Shown: one piece after another, positions 1-6,089 of the stretch
How the letters are laid out: every line of letters begins with the position of its first letter
Numbering within the stretch: the first letter of the stretch is position 1
DNA from: Thermohalobaculum sp038528605
Lineage (GTDB): Bacteria > Pseudomonadota > Alphaproteobacteria > Rhodobacterales > Rhodobacteraceae
Length of the DNA: 8,345 nucleotides
Direction: 5' to 3'
Assembly: GCA_038528605.1 (NCBI GenBank)
Contig: JBCBEP010000134.1
Coordinates: 1-8,345, forward strand
The notes under the pieces: model-generated
The model's input: the letters and a program-made list of their open reading frames with translations, nothing else
Databases searched by the model: none
What the model was told of the DNA's origin: nothing
Position numbers and translations under genes: made by a program

Positions 1-362
1 TCATCGCGCTCGGTCATCACCGGGCGGCTTTCTATGCGACTGACGATGCGCTGGCAGCGGATTTCGAGGCCGCCTGCGAGGCGACGGGGGACGATGCCTG
101 GCGCATGCCGCTGGGCAAGCCCTATGCGGACCAATTGAAGAGCCGGAAGGCGGACATCAAGAATACTGGCGGCCGCCCGGCGGGCTCGATTACCGCGGCC
201 GAGTTCCTGCACCGGTTCATCGAGGACGGGATGCCCTGGATCCACATCGATATCGCCGGTGTGGCGGAGAGCTCCAGCGGCACGGATCTCGCGCCCAAGG
301 GCGCCACGGGATGGGGCGTCGCGGCGCTCGATGCCCTCGTGAAGGCGCGCTACGAGGGCTGA
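1..362 (+). CDS. pepA: Leucyl aminopeptidase (M17 family), C-terminal part, 5' end outside window
   Basis: Cytosolic M17 metallo-aminopeptidase that removes N-terminal residues, typically leucine, from peptides and takes part in peptide turnover. The window opens inside the gene: reading from base 3 gives 119 residues and a TGA at 360-362. Seen here are the family's C-terminal landmarks: a GHHRA segment followed by a TGDDAWRMPL stretch, then LKSRKADIKNTGGRPAGSIT, a FLHRF helix, and WIHIDIAG near the end. The two-metal site and catalytic NTDAEGR loop of the family lie upstream and cannot be inspected. holC follows after 5 bp on the same strand, a common pairing in Proteobacteria, so the two are probably co-transcribed. 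Identity is secure; the gene symbol follows E. coli usage. Confidence 0.95.
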   Translation, partial: IALGHHRAAFYATDDALAADFEAACEATGDDAWRMPLGKPYADQLKSRKADIKNTGGRPAGSITAAEFLHRFIEDGMPWIHIDIAGVAESSSGTDLAPKGATGWGVAALDALVKARYEG

Positions 363-367
363 ACGGC

Positions 368-838
368 GTGGCCGAGCTTGGCTTCTATCGGCTGACCGAG
401 ACACCGCTCGAGCGGGCGCTTCCGGTGATGCTCGCGAAATCGCTCGAGCGGGGCTGGCGTGTCGAGGTGCGCGGGCGCGCCGCCGCGACCATGGAGGCGC
501 TGGACCTCGCGCTCTGGAGCCACGAGCAGGAGGGATTTCTGCCGCATGGCCTGGCAGGCGGGCCCCATGACGCGCGCCAGCCGGTGCTGCTGACCACGGC
601 GCCGTCCCCTGCCGGTGGGCCGCGGGAAGCGCTTTTCCTGATCGACCGGGCAGGGTTCGACACGGGCGAGGCCGCGGGCCTCACGCGCACGGCGCTGCTC
701 TTCGACGGGCATGACCCCGAGGCGCTGGAGGAGGCCCGCACCCATTGGCGCTCGACCACCGCGGCCGGGCTGCGGGCGGTGTTCTGGGCGCAGGCGGCGG
801 GCGGGCGCTGGGAAAAGCAGGCGGAGAGCGGGGGCTAG
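368..838 (+). CDS. holC: DNA polymerase III subunit chi
   Basis: The chi subunit is part of the replicative clamp-loader assembly. In E. coli it binds single-strand DNA-binding protein and links it to the loader through psi. The 156-residue protein begins with the family's typical LGFYRL (residues 4-9). It continues through a helix with ALDLALW ending at W50, FLPHG at 57-61 and RQPVLLTT at 70-77, the usual HolC core; the length fits. I chose the GTG at 368 because it sits 5 bp after the pepA stop and starts right at the conserved strand. The in-frame ATG at 311 would add 19 residues overlapping pepA with no family similarity. A weak purine stretch (GAGGG, 353-357) is the only ribosome binding site visible, so translation may depend on coupling to pepA. 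The 3' end overlaps the ABC-F stop on the other strand. Confidence 0.9.
   Translation: MAELGFYRLTETPLERALPVMLAKSLERGWRVEVRGRAAATMEALDLALWSHEQEGFLPHGLAGGPHDARQPVLLTTAPSPAGGPREALFLIDRAGFDTGEAAGLTRTALLFDGHDPEALEEARTHWRSTTAAGLRAVFWAQAAGGRWEKQAESGG
835..838. other. Shared CTAG: overlapping stop codons of convergent genes
   Basis: The tetranucleotide CTAG gives TAG on both strands. holC stops at 836-838 and the ABC-F gene stops at 837-835, so the two genes overlap by four bases and leave no room for a terminator between them. Confidence 0.95.
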
Positions 839-2706
839 GCCGCCGCCGATGCCTCTTCGAGCTTTTCGCTCGCGGCCATCCACTGCGCCTCGGCCCTTTC
901 CTGCGTCGCGAGCAGTTCGCCGCGCTTCTGGTTGAGCGCTTCGATCTTCTCGGCAGGGCCCTCGTAGAGCGCCGGGTCCGCCAACATGGCGTCGAGGCGT
1001 TCGAGGAGCTCGTTGATCTTCTCGAGCCGTGCCTCGGCGGCGGCCACTTCCGCCTTCAGGGGGGCCAGCGCCTTGCGGGTGGCGGCCCGCTCGCGGCGCT
1101 CGGCCGTACCCGCCGCTTCGCCGCCGCCACCCCCGGTCACCGGCTCGGGTGCGGCGAGGATCAGCCGCCGATACGCGGCCATGTCCTCCTCGTAGGGGGT
1201 AACGCGGCCGTCCTTCACCAGCCACAGCCGGTCCGCGACCAGCTCCACCAGGTGGGGGTCGTGCGTGATCAGGATCACCGCGCCGTTATAGGCGTTGAGT
1301 GCTTCCACCAGCGCCTCGCGGCTTTCCATGTCGAGATGGTTCGTCGGCTCGTCGAGGATCATGAGATGCGGCGCATCGAGGGCGGAGAGGCAGAGCAGCA
1401 GGCGCGCCTTCTGCCCACCCGAGAGCGCGGAGACCGGTGTCTCGGCGATGTCCGCCCCGATGCCGGCCTGGGCGAGACGGCTGCGCAGTTTCGCCGGCAG
1501 TTCTTCGGGGCGGGCGCGCCGGATGTGGTCGAGCGGTGTCTCCGCCGCCACCAGCTCCTCCGCCTGATGCTGGGCGAAGAAGCCGATGCGCAGCTTGCTG
1601 GAGGCATCGCGCCGCCCTGTGAGTGGCGCGAGCCGGCCGGCGATGAGCTTGGCGAGCGTGGATTTGCCCTGGCCGTTCGCGCCGAGAAGCGCGATCCGGT
1701 CGTCCTGGTCGATCCGGAAGTTGAGCCGTTGCAGGACCGGTGCGCCGCCGTAGCCGAGGCTCGCGCTCTCGACCTTCAGCACCGGTGGCGCCAGTTCCTC
1801 CGGTTCCGGGAAGCGGATCGGGGCGACGGCGGCATCCGCGTCCACGGCGATGGGTTGCATCTTCTCGAGCATCTTCAGGCGGCTTTGGGCCTGGCGCGCC
1901 TTGGTCGCCTTGTAGCGAAAGCGGTCCACGAAGCTTTGCAGATGGGCCGCGCGCGCCGCCTGCTTCTTCGCGCTCGCCGCCTGCAGGGCCATCTTCTCCC
2001 GCCGCATCCGGTCGAAATCGTCGAAATTCCCGGTGTAGAGCGCGAGTTTCCGGTCGTGGAGATGAAGGATATGGCTCGGCACGCGGTTCAGGAGCGCCCT
2101 GTCATGGCTGATGAGCATCAGCGAGTAAGGGTACCGGGCGAGATAGCTTTCGAGCCAGACGGTGCCCTCAAGGTCGAGATAGTTCGTCGGCTCGTCGAGC
2201 AGCAGGAGGTCCGGTGCCGAGAAGAGCACGGCGGCAAGCGCCACACGCATGCGCCAGCCGCCCGAAAACTCTGCCGTGGGGCGCAGCTGAGCCGCCGCGT
2301 CGAAGCCGAGGCCCGAGAGGATGCTTGCGGCGCGCGCCTCGGCCGAATGGGCGCCGATATCGGAGAGGCGCGCCTGAATCTCGGCAATGCGCGTCGGATC
2401 CTCTGCGATCTCCGCTTCCGTGAGCAACCGGCTGCGCTCCTCGTCCGCCTCCAGCACCGTCTCGACGAGCGAGCGGGCATCGCCAGGCGCCTCCTGCGCC
2501 ACGCCGCCGAGACGCGCGCGGGAGGGCAGGGTGACGCTGCCCTGATCCGCCGAGAACTCCCCGCGGATCAGCCGGAAGAGCGTTGTCTTGCCGGCACCAT
2601 TGCGCCCGACCAGCCCGATGCGCGCCTTCTCCGGCAGCCGCGCGCTGGCGCCCTCGAAGAGCGGCTTGCCCGCGAGGGCGAAGGAAAGGTTGTCGATCAC
2701 CAGCAT
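835..2706 (-). CDS. ABC-F family ATPase, YheS-like, predicted ribosome-associated
   Basis: ABC-F proteins have two ATPase domains and no membrane domain; characterised members bind the ribosomal E site and act on stalled or slow translation. This 623-residue protein has Walker A GRNGAGKTT (34-42), signature FSGGW (147-151) and Walker B LLLLDEPTN (167-175). The second domain has GANGQGKST (342-350), LSGGQKARL (428-436) and LMILDEPTN (448-456), so both ATPase sites look intact. Between them, about 228-290, is the charged linker that contacts P-site tRNA in this family; its FRYKATKARQAQSRLKML stretch resembles YheS more than EttA or Uup. After a glycine-rich hinge near 520-530 comes a long predicted coiled coil to the end. 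I chose the ATG at 2706, where LVIDNLSF matches the usual first strand; a GTG at 2748 would add 14 unconserved residues. Neither start has a strong ribosome binding site. It was probably named Uup or YheS in automatic annotation; the exact subfamily needs a tree. Confidence 0.93.
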   Translation of the reverse strand: MLVIDNLSFALAGKPLFEGASARLPEKARIGLVGRNGAGKTTLFRLIRGEFSADQGSVTLPSRARLGGVAQEAPGDARSLVETVLEADEERSRLLTEAEIAEDPTRIAEIQARLSDIGAHSAEARAASILSGLGFDAAAQLRPTAEFSGGWRMRVALAAVLFSAPDLLLLDEPTNYLDLEGTVWLESYLARYPYSLMLISHDRALLNRVPSHILHLHDRKLALYTGNFDDFDRMRREKMALQAASAKKQAARAAHLQSFVDRFRYKATKARQAQSRLKMLEKMQPIAVDADAAVAPIRFPEPEELAPPVLKVESASLGYGGAPVLQRLNFRIDQDDRIALLGANGQGKSTLAKLIAGRLAPLTGRRDASSKLRIGFFAQHQAEELVAAETPLDHIRRARPEELPAKLRSRLAQAGIGADIAETPVSALSGGQKARLLLCLSALDAPHLMILDEPTNHLDMESREALVEALNAYNGAVILITHDPHLVELVADRLWLVKDGRVTPYEEDMAAYRRLILAAPEPVTGGGGGEAAGTAERRERAATRKALAPLKAEVAAAEARLEKINELLERLDAMLADPALYEGPAEKIEALNQKRGELLATQERAEAQWMAASEKLEEASAAA

Positions 2707-2750
2707 GCCGCGCGGGCTAGCAAAGCGGCTCCACCGCGTAAAGAGCACAC

Positions 2751-2775
2751 GAAACCGAGAGATCGGTCTCTTTTC
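2751..2775. promoter_or_regulatory. Imperfect palindrome in divergent promoter region (operator candidate)
   Basis: In the gap between the ABC-F start and the lipoprotein start lies AGAGA-TCGG-TCTCT (2758-2771), overlapping ACCGA-GAGA-TCGGT (2754-2767). It is flanked by GAA and TTC, giving a roughly symmetric element. It is among the least GC-rich DNA in the window and lies just upstream of the candidate promoter for the lipoprotein. It could be an operator for a dimeric regulator. The run of T after TCTCT also gives a weak terminator-like look, but no transcript is known to end there. Confidence 0.3.
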
Positions 2776-2781
2776 CGTGGG

Positions 2782-2810
2782 CTGACGGATCGGCGGCGCG
2801 ATACTAGATT
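2782..2810 (+). promoter_or_regulatory. Candidate sigma-70-type promoter for LCAT-like lipoprotein gene
   Basis: CTGACG (2782-2787) and TAGATT (2805-2810) are 17 bp apart, each matching four of six consensus positions. A start site would fall near 2817, giving a leader of about 55 bases. Short motif matches like this arise by chance, so this is only a candidate. Confidence 0.3.
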
Positions 2811-2858
2811 TGTTGCCCGATCAATCAGCCGGCTGGAAAACTGCCGCGTTGAATTGCT

Positions 2859-2866
2859 GGGAGGAG
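2859..2866 (+). promoter_or_regulatory. Strong ribosome binding site of LCAT-like lipoprotein gene
   Basis: GGGAGGAG lies 5 bases before the ATG at 2872. It is the best Shine-Dalgarno sequence in the window. It fixes the start of the lipoprotein, even though the reading frame stays open for about 700 codons further upstream. Confidence 0.85.
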
Positions 2867-2871
2867 ACGAA

Positions 2872-4380
2872 ATGGGCGGGCGTCGCGGTGTGATGGCAAC
2901 TGGCGCGCTACTTGCGATGGCGGGGCTGCTCGCCGGTTGCGGTGCTGTTCCGGCCCTGCCCAACCTCAGCCAGCTCTACCGCACTGCCACCGAGATCCCC
3001 GAGCCGCAGCGGCGGCCCATCATCGCCGTGCCGGGCATCCTCGGCTCACGCCTGATCCATCAGCCTTCCGGTCGGCTTGCCTGGGGGACGGCGGGGCTCA
3101 GTCTCGATCCGGACGATCCCGAGAGCGCGCGTATCCTTTCGCTGCCTATCTCCGAGGGTGATGAGACGCTCGAAGAGCTGATCGACGATGTGCGGCCGGA
3201 CGGGATCTTTGGCGGCGGGGATGCCTCGCCCTTCATCGTGCCCATCGAGATCGACGTCTATCGCGGCCTGCTCGAGACCTTGATGACAGGGGGATACGAC
3301 TACCGGCTCACCCGGGAAGACGAGCTTGCGCGCGAGTTCAACGCCGGCAGCTTCGAGTTCCCCTATGACTGGCGGCGCGATGTGGTCGAAGCGGCGCGCA
3401 TTCTGGACGATTTCATCCAGCGCAAGAAGGAACAGGTGCGCCGTGTTCGCGCGGAGCGCTTTGGCGCCGTGCCGAAGGATGTGCGTTTCGATATCGTCGC
3501 CCATTCGATGGGTACGCTCGTGGTGCGCTACTACCTGATGTATGGCGGGCAGGACCTGCCGGCGGACGGCTCCCTGCCGGAGCTGACCTGGGAAGGCGCG
3601 AAGCATGTGGATTACGTCGTGCTCGTGGCGCCGCCTTTCCGCGGGTCGGTCACCGCGCTCGAGAACCTGGTGAACGGCAAGACCTTCAGCGCGATCACGC
3701 CGGATTATCCGCCCGCGCTCTTCGGGTCGTTCCCCTCGATCTACCAGCTTCTGCCGCGCCCGTCCGAGGGGCGGGTGCTGGAAGCATCGGGGCGGATCGT
3801 GGAGGAGGTGTACGACCCGGCCTATTGGGAGGAGCAGGGCTGGGGCCTGGTGGCGCCGGAGGCGATGTCGACCCTGCGGGTGCTTATGCCGGATGCCGCG
3901 AGCGACGAGGAGCGCCGGGAACGCGCGCGGCGTCATCTCGGCAAGCTGCTCGCGCGCGCCGAACAGTTCCACCGCGCGATCGATCGCCCGGCAGTGCCGC
4001 CGCCGGATCTCGACCTCTTCCTCGTTGTGGGCGGCGGGTTCGAGACCGCGGCCGGGGCGAGCGTTGGCGAGGACGGTGTGGTCGAGATCGACCGTTTTGC
4101 GGAGGGCGACGGCGTGGTCCTGAGGTCATCGGCGATCCCGAAACGTTTCGACCCGGGCCATGACGCCGCGGAGGTTTACCGCTCGGTCCTGCTCCTGCCG
4201 GAGGAGCATGTGGACATCGTCGCGAGCCCTGTCTTCGGGGACAACCTTCTCTACTGGCTCCTTCAGTGGCGCGCGCCGCCGCAGGTCGAGAGCGTGCAGC
4301 CCACGGTTGCCGAGGCGCCCGCGCTCCTGCGTCCGGGGCCGTGGGCGGCGAAGGCGCGGCGCGGTGCGGCGGTGCCCTAG
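2872..4380 (+). CDS. Lipoprotein with LCAT-like alpha/beta hydrolase domain
   Basis: The predicted 502-residue lipoprotein starts with a short basic N-terminus and hydrophobic segment, then the lipobox LLAGC with the lipidated Cys at 23. The next residue is Gly, not Asp, so by the E. coli sorting rule it would go to the outer membrane. The rest resembles the lecithin:cholesterol acyltransferase family (LCAT; also phospholipases and PDAT). IIAVPGILGSRL (50-61) fits the oxyanion strand, FPYDWRRD (163-170) the family's YDWR motif, and AHSMG (210-214) the nucleophile elbow with Ser212. Asp413 in EGDGVV (411-416) and His446 in EEHVDI (444-449) are my proposed acid and base. The family uses a Ser-Asp-His triad to cleave or transfer acyl groups of lipids; the substrate here is unknown. 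The start is fixed by the ribosome binding site at 2859 and by the signal peptide. It is transcribed alone and ends 6 bp from the convergent MaoC-like gene. Esterase activity is likely; acyltransfer is not shown. Confidence 0.85.
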   Translation: MGGRRGVMATGALLAMAGLLAGCGAVPALPNLSQLYRTATEIPEPQRRPIIAVPGILGSRLIHQPSGRLAWGTAGLSLDPDDPESARILSLPISEGDETLEELIDDVRPDGIFGGGDASPFIVPIEIDVYRGLLETLMTGGYDYRLTREDELAREFNAGSFEFPYDWRRDVVEAARILDDFIQRKKEQVRRVRAERFGAVPKDVRFDIVAHSMGTLVVRYYLMYGGQDLPADGSLPELTWEGAKHVDYVVLVAPPFRGSVTALENLVNGKTFSAITPDYPPALFGSFPSIYQLLPRPSEGRVLEASGRIVEEVYDPAYWEEQGWGLVAPEAMSTLRVLMPDAASDEERRERARRHLGKLLARAEQFHRAIDRPAVPPPDLDLFLVVGGGFETAAGASVGEDGVVEIDRFAEGDGVVLRSSAIPKRFDPGHDAAEVYRSVLLLPEEHVDIVASPVFGDNLLYWLLQWRAPPQVESVQPTVAEAPALLRPGPWAAKARRGAAVP

Positions 4381-4386
4381 GCGCGA

Positions 4387-4836
4387 TCAGGCGGCGGGGC
4401 TGCGCCGCCGGATGATGACCATCGTATCGAAGGTCATGACGGTAATGCCATCCTGGTTCGTGACAGTGTGGCCGAAGGTGACCGTCCCACGGTCGGGCCT
4501 AGAGCGGGACGGCCGGGCCGCGAGCACCTCCACTGAAACTTTCAGCGTGTCGCCGGGGCGAACAGGGGCGCGCCAGCGGAGATTGTCCATGCCCGGACTG
4601 CCCATGCTGTTCTCCCGCCACTGCCGCTCCGCGAGCGTCAGGCCGAAGGCGGTGAGGAGCGTCTGGAAGCCAGAGGCGATGAGCCCGCCATAGGGCGAGG
4701 CCTTCGCAGCCTCCGGATCGGTGTGGAAATACTGCCAGTCGTACTTCTCGGCGAAGGCGATGATCTCGGCTTCCGAGAGGGTCTCGCCGGCTGTCTCGAA
4801 CACCTGACCGGGCGCGAAATCCTCGAAACCCTTCAT
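4387..4836 (-). CDS. MaoC-like hot-dog fold dehydratase/hydratase
   Basis: Cytosolic single hot-dog domain of 149 residues, related to MaoC and (R)-specific enoyl-CoA hydratases, which add water across the double bond of 2-enoyl-CoA. The hydratase signature is clear: YDWQYFHTDPEAAK (32-45) followed by SPYGGLIASG (47-56). Asp33 and His38 correspond to the catalytic pair of that family, and the conserved GG and SG turns follow. A PVRPGD turn in the second half is also typical. The start ATG at 4836 overlaps the dinB-like stop as ATGA, so translation is probably coupled to that gene. The true acyl-CoA substrate cannot be told; many such proteins are simply called MaoC family dehydratase. The functional link with the DinB-like partner is unclear. 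Confidence 0.9.
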   Translation of the reverse strand: MKGFEDFAPGQVFETAGETLSEAEIIAFAEKYDWQYFHTDPEAAKASPYGGLIASGFQTLLTAFGLTLAERQWRENSMGSPGMDNLRWRAPVRPGDTLKVSVEVLAARPSRSRPDRGTVTFGHTVTNQDGITVMTFDTMVIIRRRSPAA

Positions 4837-5330
4837 GCTACCTCGCGCTGGTAGTAGAGGAGGTCGAGCGGTGGGGCGTCGCCGGTCAACCGGGTGAGGA
4901 GGGCGTGCACCTGGCCCCGGTGATGCGTCTGGTGATTGAAGAAATGCGCCATCGCATGGTCGCGCCGCTGCGTCATGGTCATCGGCCCGGTGACGGTGGT
5001 GTAGGTGATCTCGGCGGCGAGGACGTCTTCGGTCAGGCCGTCGGCGTAGCGCAGGATATCCGCGTCCAGCACCCGGCGGGCGGCGGTCAGCTCGTCGAGA
5101 TCGTCGTGCAGGATGCCGGTGAGGGCGAGCTTCGGCGGGCTCTGCTCGCGCAGGCGCGCGAGCCAGAGCAGGTCTGTCACCATGAGATGGTTGAGGGTGC
5201 CGAGCACGCTGCCGAAGAAAGCGCCGAGGTCCTGCTCGAGCGCTTCCGTCGTGAGCCCGGCGGCGGCGGCGTAGAGCCGCTCGTTGGCCCAGGCGTTGTA
5301 GGCGGCGAACATCCGGAAATGCGCTTTCAT
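4833..5330 (-). CDS. DinB family protein (putative metal-dependent four-helix enzyme)
   Basis: A 165-residue four-helix-bundle protein of the DinB/YfiT-like superfamily. The N-terminal MFAAYNAWANERLY (7-20) is the family's characteristic first helix. The three histidines expected to bind a divalent metal are visible as His48 (in TLNHLM) and His133 with His137 (in FFNHQTHHRGQ). Members include thiol-dependent transferases, such as bacillithiol and mycothiol S-transferases, but most, like this one, have no assigned reaction. The DNA-damage link in the name comes from a Bacillus gene and should not be assumed. I chose the ATG at 5330 because GGAGAG lies just before it and the first helix starts there; upstream codons in this frame look non-coding. 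It is the first gene of a two-gene unit with the MaoC-like hydratase, overlapping it by four bases, and is divergent from ndk. Confidence 0.88.
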   Translation of the reverse strand: MKAHFRMFAAYNAWANERLYAAAAGLTTEALEQDLGAFFGSVLGTLNHLMVTDLLWLARLREQSPPKLALTGILHDDLDELTAARRVLDADILRYADGLTEDVLAAEITYTTVTGPMTMTQRRDHAMAHFFNHQTHHRGQVHALLTRLTGDAPPLDLLYYQREVA

Positions 5331-5399
5331 GGGCTCTCCATCGGTGTTAAGGCGCGCGCGCAATCCAGAGGGCGCCGCCTCTTCAGGCTGCGCCCGACC

Positions 5400-5423
5400 G
5401 CGCCGCCTCCGTGGGAGGGGCGC
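5400..5423 (+). promoter_or_regulatory. Hairpin in presumed 5' leader of ndk
   Basis: GCGCCGCCTCC (5400-5410) pairs with GGAGGGGCGC (5414-5423) around a GTG loop, with one bulged G at 5405, giving a 10-bp stem. It ends 8 bases before the ndk AGGAG (5432-5436), leaving the ribosome binding site free. GCGCCGCCTC also occurs at 5372-5381 as a direct repeat. No clear promoter hexamers are visible in the 112-bp gap 5331-5442. The stem may be a transcript-stabilising leader structure or chance in GC-rich DNA. Confidence 0.35.
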
Positions 5424-5442
5424 CAGACCACAGGAGCTTCCC

Positions 5443-5865
5443 ATGGCCGTCAGCCGCACCTTCTCGATCATCAAGCCGGATGCCACCAAGCGCAACCTTA
5501 CGGGCGCGATCAACGCCAAGCTCGAGGCGGCGGGCCTGCGCATCGTCGCGCAGAAGCGCATCCAGATGACCAAGGCCCAGGCCGAGAAGTTCTACGACGT
5601 TCATGCCGAGCGTCCGTTCTATGACGAGCTGACCTCCTTCATGTGCTCGGCGCCCGTGGTGGTGCAGGTGCTCGAGGGTGAGGACGCCGTGGCGAAGAAC
5701 CGTGAGGTGATGGGCGCGACAAACCCGGCGGAGGCCGCTGAAGGCACGATCCGCAAGGATTTCGCGCTTTCCATCGGCGAGAACTCGGTGCACGGCTCGG
5801 ACAGCGACGAGAACGCCGCCATCGAGATGGCCTATTTCTTCGCCGGCACCGAGATCGTCGGCTGA
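5443..5865 (+). CDS. ndk: Nucleoside diphosphate kinase
   Basis: Transfers the gamma phosphate of a nucleoside triphosphate, usually ATP, to other nucleoside diphosphates through a phosphohistidine intermediate, supplying NTPs and dNTPs in the cytosol. The 140-residue protein has the standard bacterial length. It shows FSIIKPDA (7-14, with Lys11), the ERPFY segment, MGATNPAEA before the active site, and NSVHGSDS with catalytic His117, matching the E. coli numbering. All key residues seem present. The ATG at 5443 has AGGAG 6 bases upstream, and the open frame before it is not conserved. It stands alone on this strand, divergent from the dinB-like gene, with a hairpin in its leader and another just past its stop. 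Confidence 0.98.
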   Translation: MAVSRTFSIIKPDATKRNLTGAINAKLEAAGLRIVAQKRIQMTKAQAEKFYDVHAERPFYDELTSFMCSAPVVVQVLEGEDAVAKNREVMGATNPAEAAEGTIRKDFALSIGENSVHGSDSDENAAIEMAYFFAGTEIVG

Positions 5866-5875
5866 TCAGGCTGTT

Positions 5876-5915
5876 GCGTCCTGCAGGTCCCGCTGCCGCG
5901 GGCCCTGCAGGACGC
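5876..5915. terminator. Long hairpin downstream of ndk, possible terminator without T-tract
   Basis: Two 18-base arms (5876-5893 and 5898-5915) pair with one mismatch (T5888 against C5903) around a TGCC loop. The stem begins 10 bp after the ndk stop, where a terminator or 3' stabilising hairpin is expected, but no run of T follows on either strand. Each arm contains the 8-bp palindrome CCTGCAGG (5880-5887 and 5904-5911), so the element is both an inverted and a direct repeat with centres 24 bp apart. That would also fit a paired protein-binding site. Confidence 0.55.
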
Positions 5916-5920
5916 GATGG

Positions 5921-6032
5921 CCCCGCCCCCACCCCCCACCGCCACCCCCCGCCACCGCCCCCGCGCCCCGTTGGGGCTCGGGGGCGCCGCCGGCGGATGG
6001 CGGTGCGGGGTGGCGGCGGGGGCGGGGTGGTG
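5921..6032. repeat. C-rich/G-rich foldback with G-quadruplex potential
   Basis: Bases 5921-5969 of the plus strand contain no T and are mostly C, in runs of four to six. Bases 5973-6030 are correspondingly G-rich. The inner parts pair well: 5956-5969 with 5973-5986, 14 bp with one mismatch around GTT. The outer CCCCGCCCCC (5921-5930) is complementary to GGGGGCGGGG (6018-6027). On the minus strand, the C-runs at 5921-5924, 5926-5930, 5932-5937 and 5945-5950 give four G-tracts with loops of 7, 1 and 1, a canonical quadruplex pattern. Open frames through here encode only low-complexity proline, arginine or glycine runs and I do not regard them as genes. Confidence 0.6.
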
Positions 6033-6047
6033 GCAGCGGGCTGCCAC
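6030..6047. terminator. Short perfect hairpin, weak terminator candidate
   Basis: GTGGCAGC (6030-6037) and GCTGCCAC (6040-6047) are perfect inverted 8-bp arms with a GG spacer; in RNA the closing pair would have to open to make the loop. GCTTT follows on the plus strand, a poor but non-zero T-tract, so ndk read-through could end here. A small palindrome GTGA-GCG-TCAC (6054-6064) lies just beyond. Confidence 0.3.
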
Positions 6048-6089
6048 GCTTTCGTGAGCGTCACTGGTGGGAGCGGCTGCCCGCCGCCA

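Noticed and set aside
350..1225. 291-codon minus-strand frame opposite holC and the ABC-F 3' end
   Set aside because: It overlaps two convincing genes, has low-complexity Arg/Gly composition and no recognisable domain.
745..2871. Open frame on the plus strand running antisense through the whole ABC-F gene and in frame into the lipoprotein, about 1211 codons in total
   Set aside because: Its first 709 codons lie mainly opposite the well-supported ABC-F gene and show no protein family, only arginine-, glycine- and leucine-rich text. Long open antisense frames are common in GC-rich DNA because stop codons are rare. The lipobox and strong ribosome binding site place the real start at 2872.
3046..3972. 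308-codon minus-strand frame opposite the LCAT-like gene
   Set aside because: No family resemblance and a histidine- and arginine-rich composition typical of an antisense shadow; the plus-strand gene has a full set of motifs.
5331..5442. Promoter for ndk or the dinB-like gene
   Set aside because: A promoter must exist in or near this gap, but I found no convincing -35/-10 pair with proper spacing on either strand, so none is annotated.
4905..5624. 239-codon plus-strand frame opposite the DinB-like gene
   Set aside because: It lacks family similarity and runs into ndk in the wrong frame; DinB has clear helices and metal histidines on the other strand.
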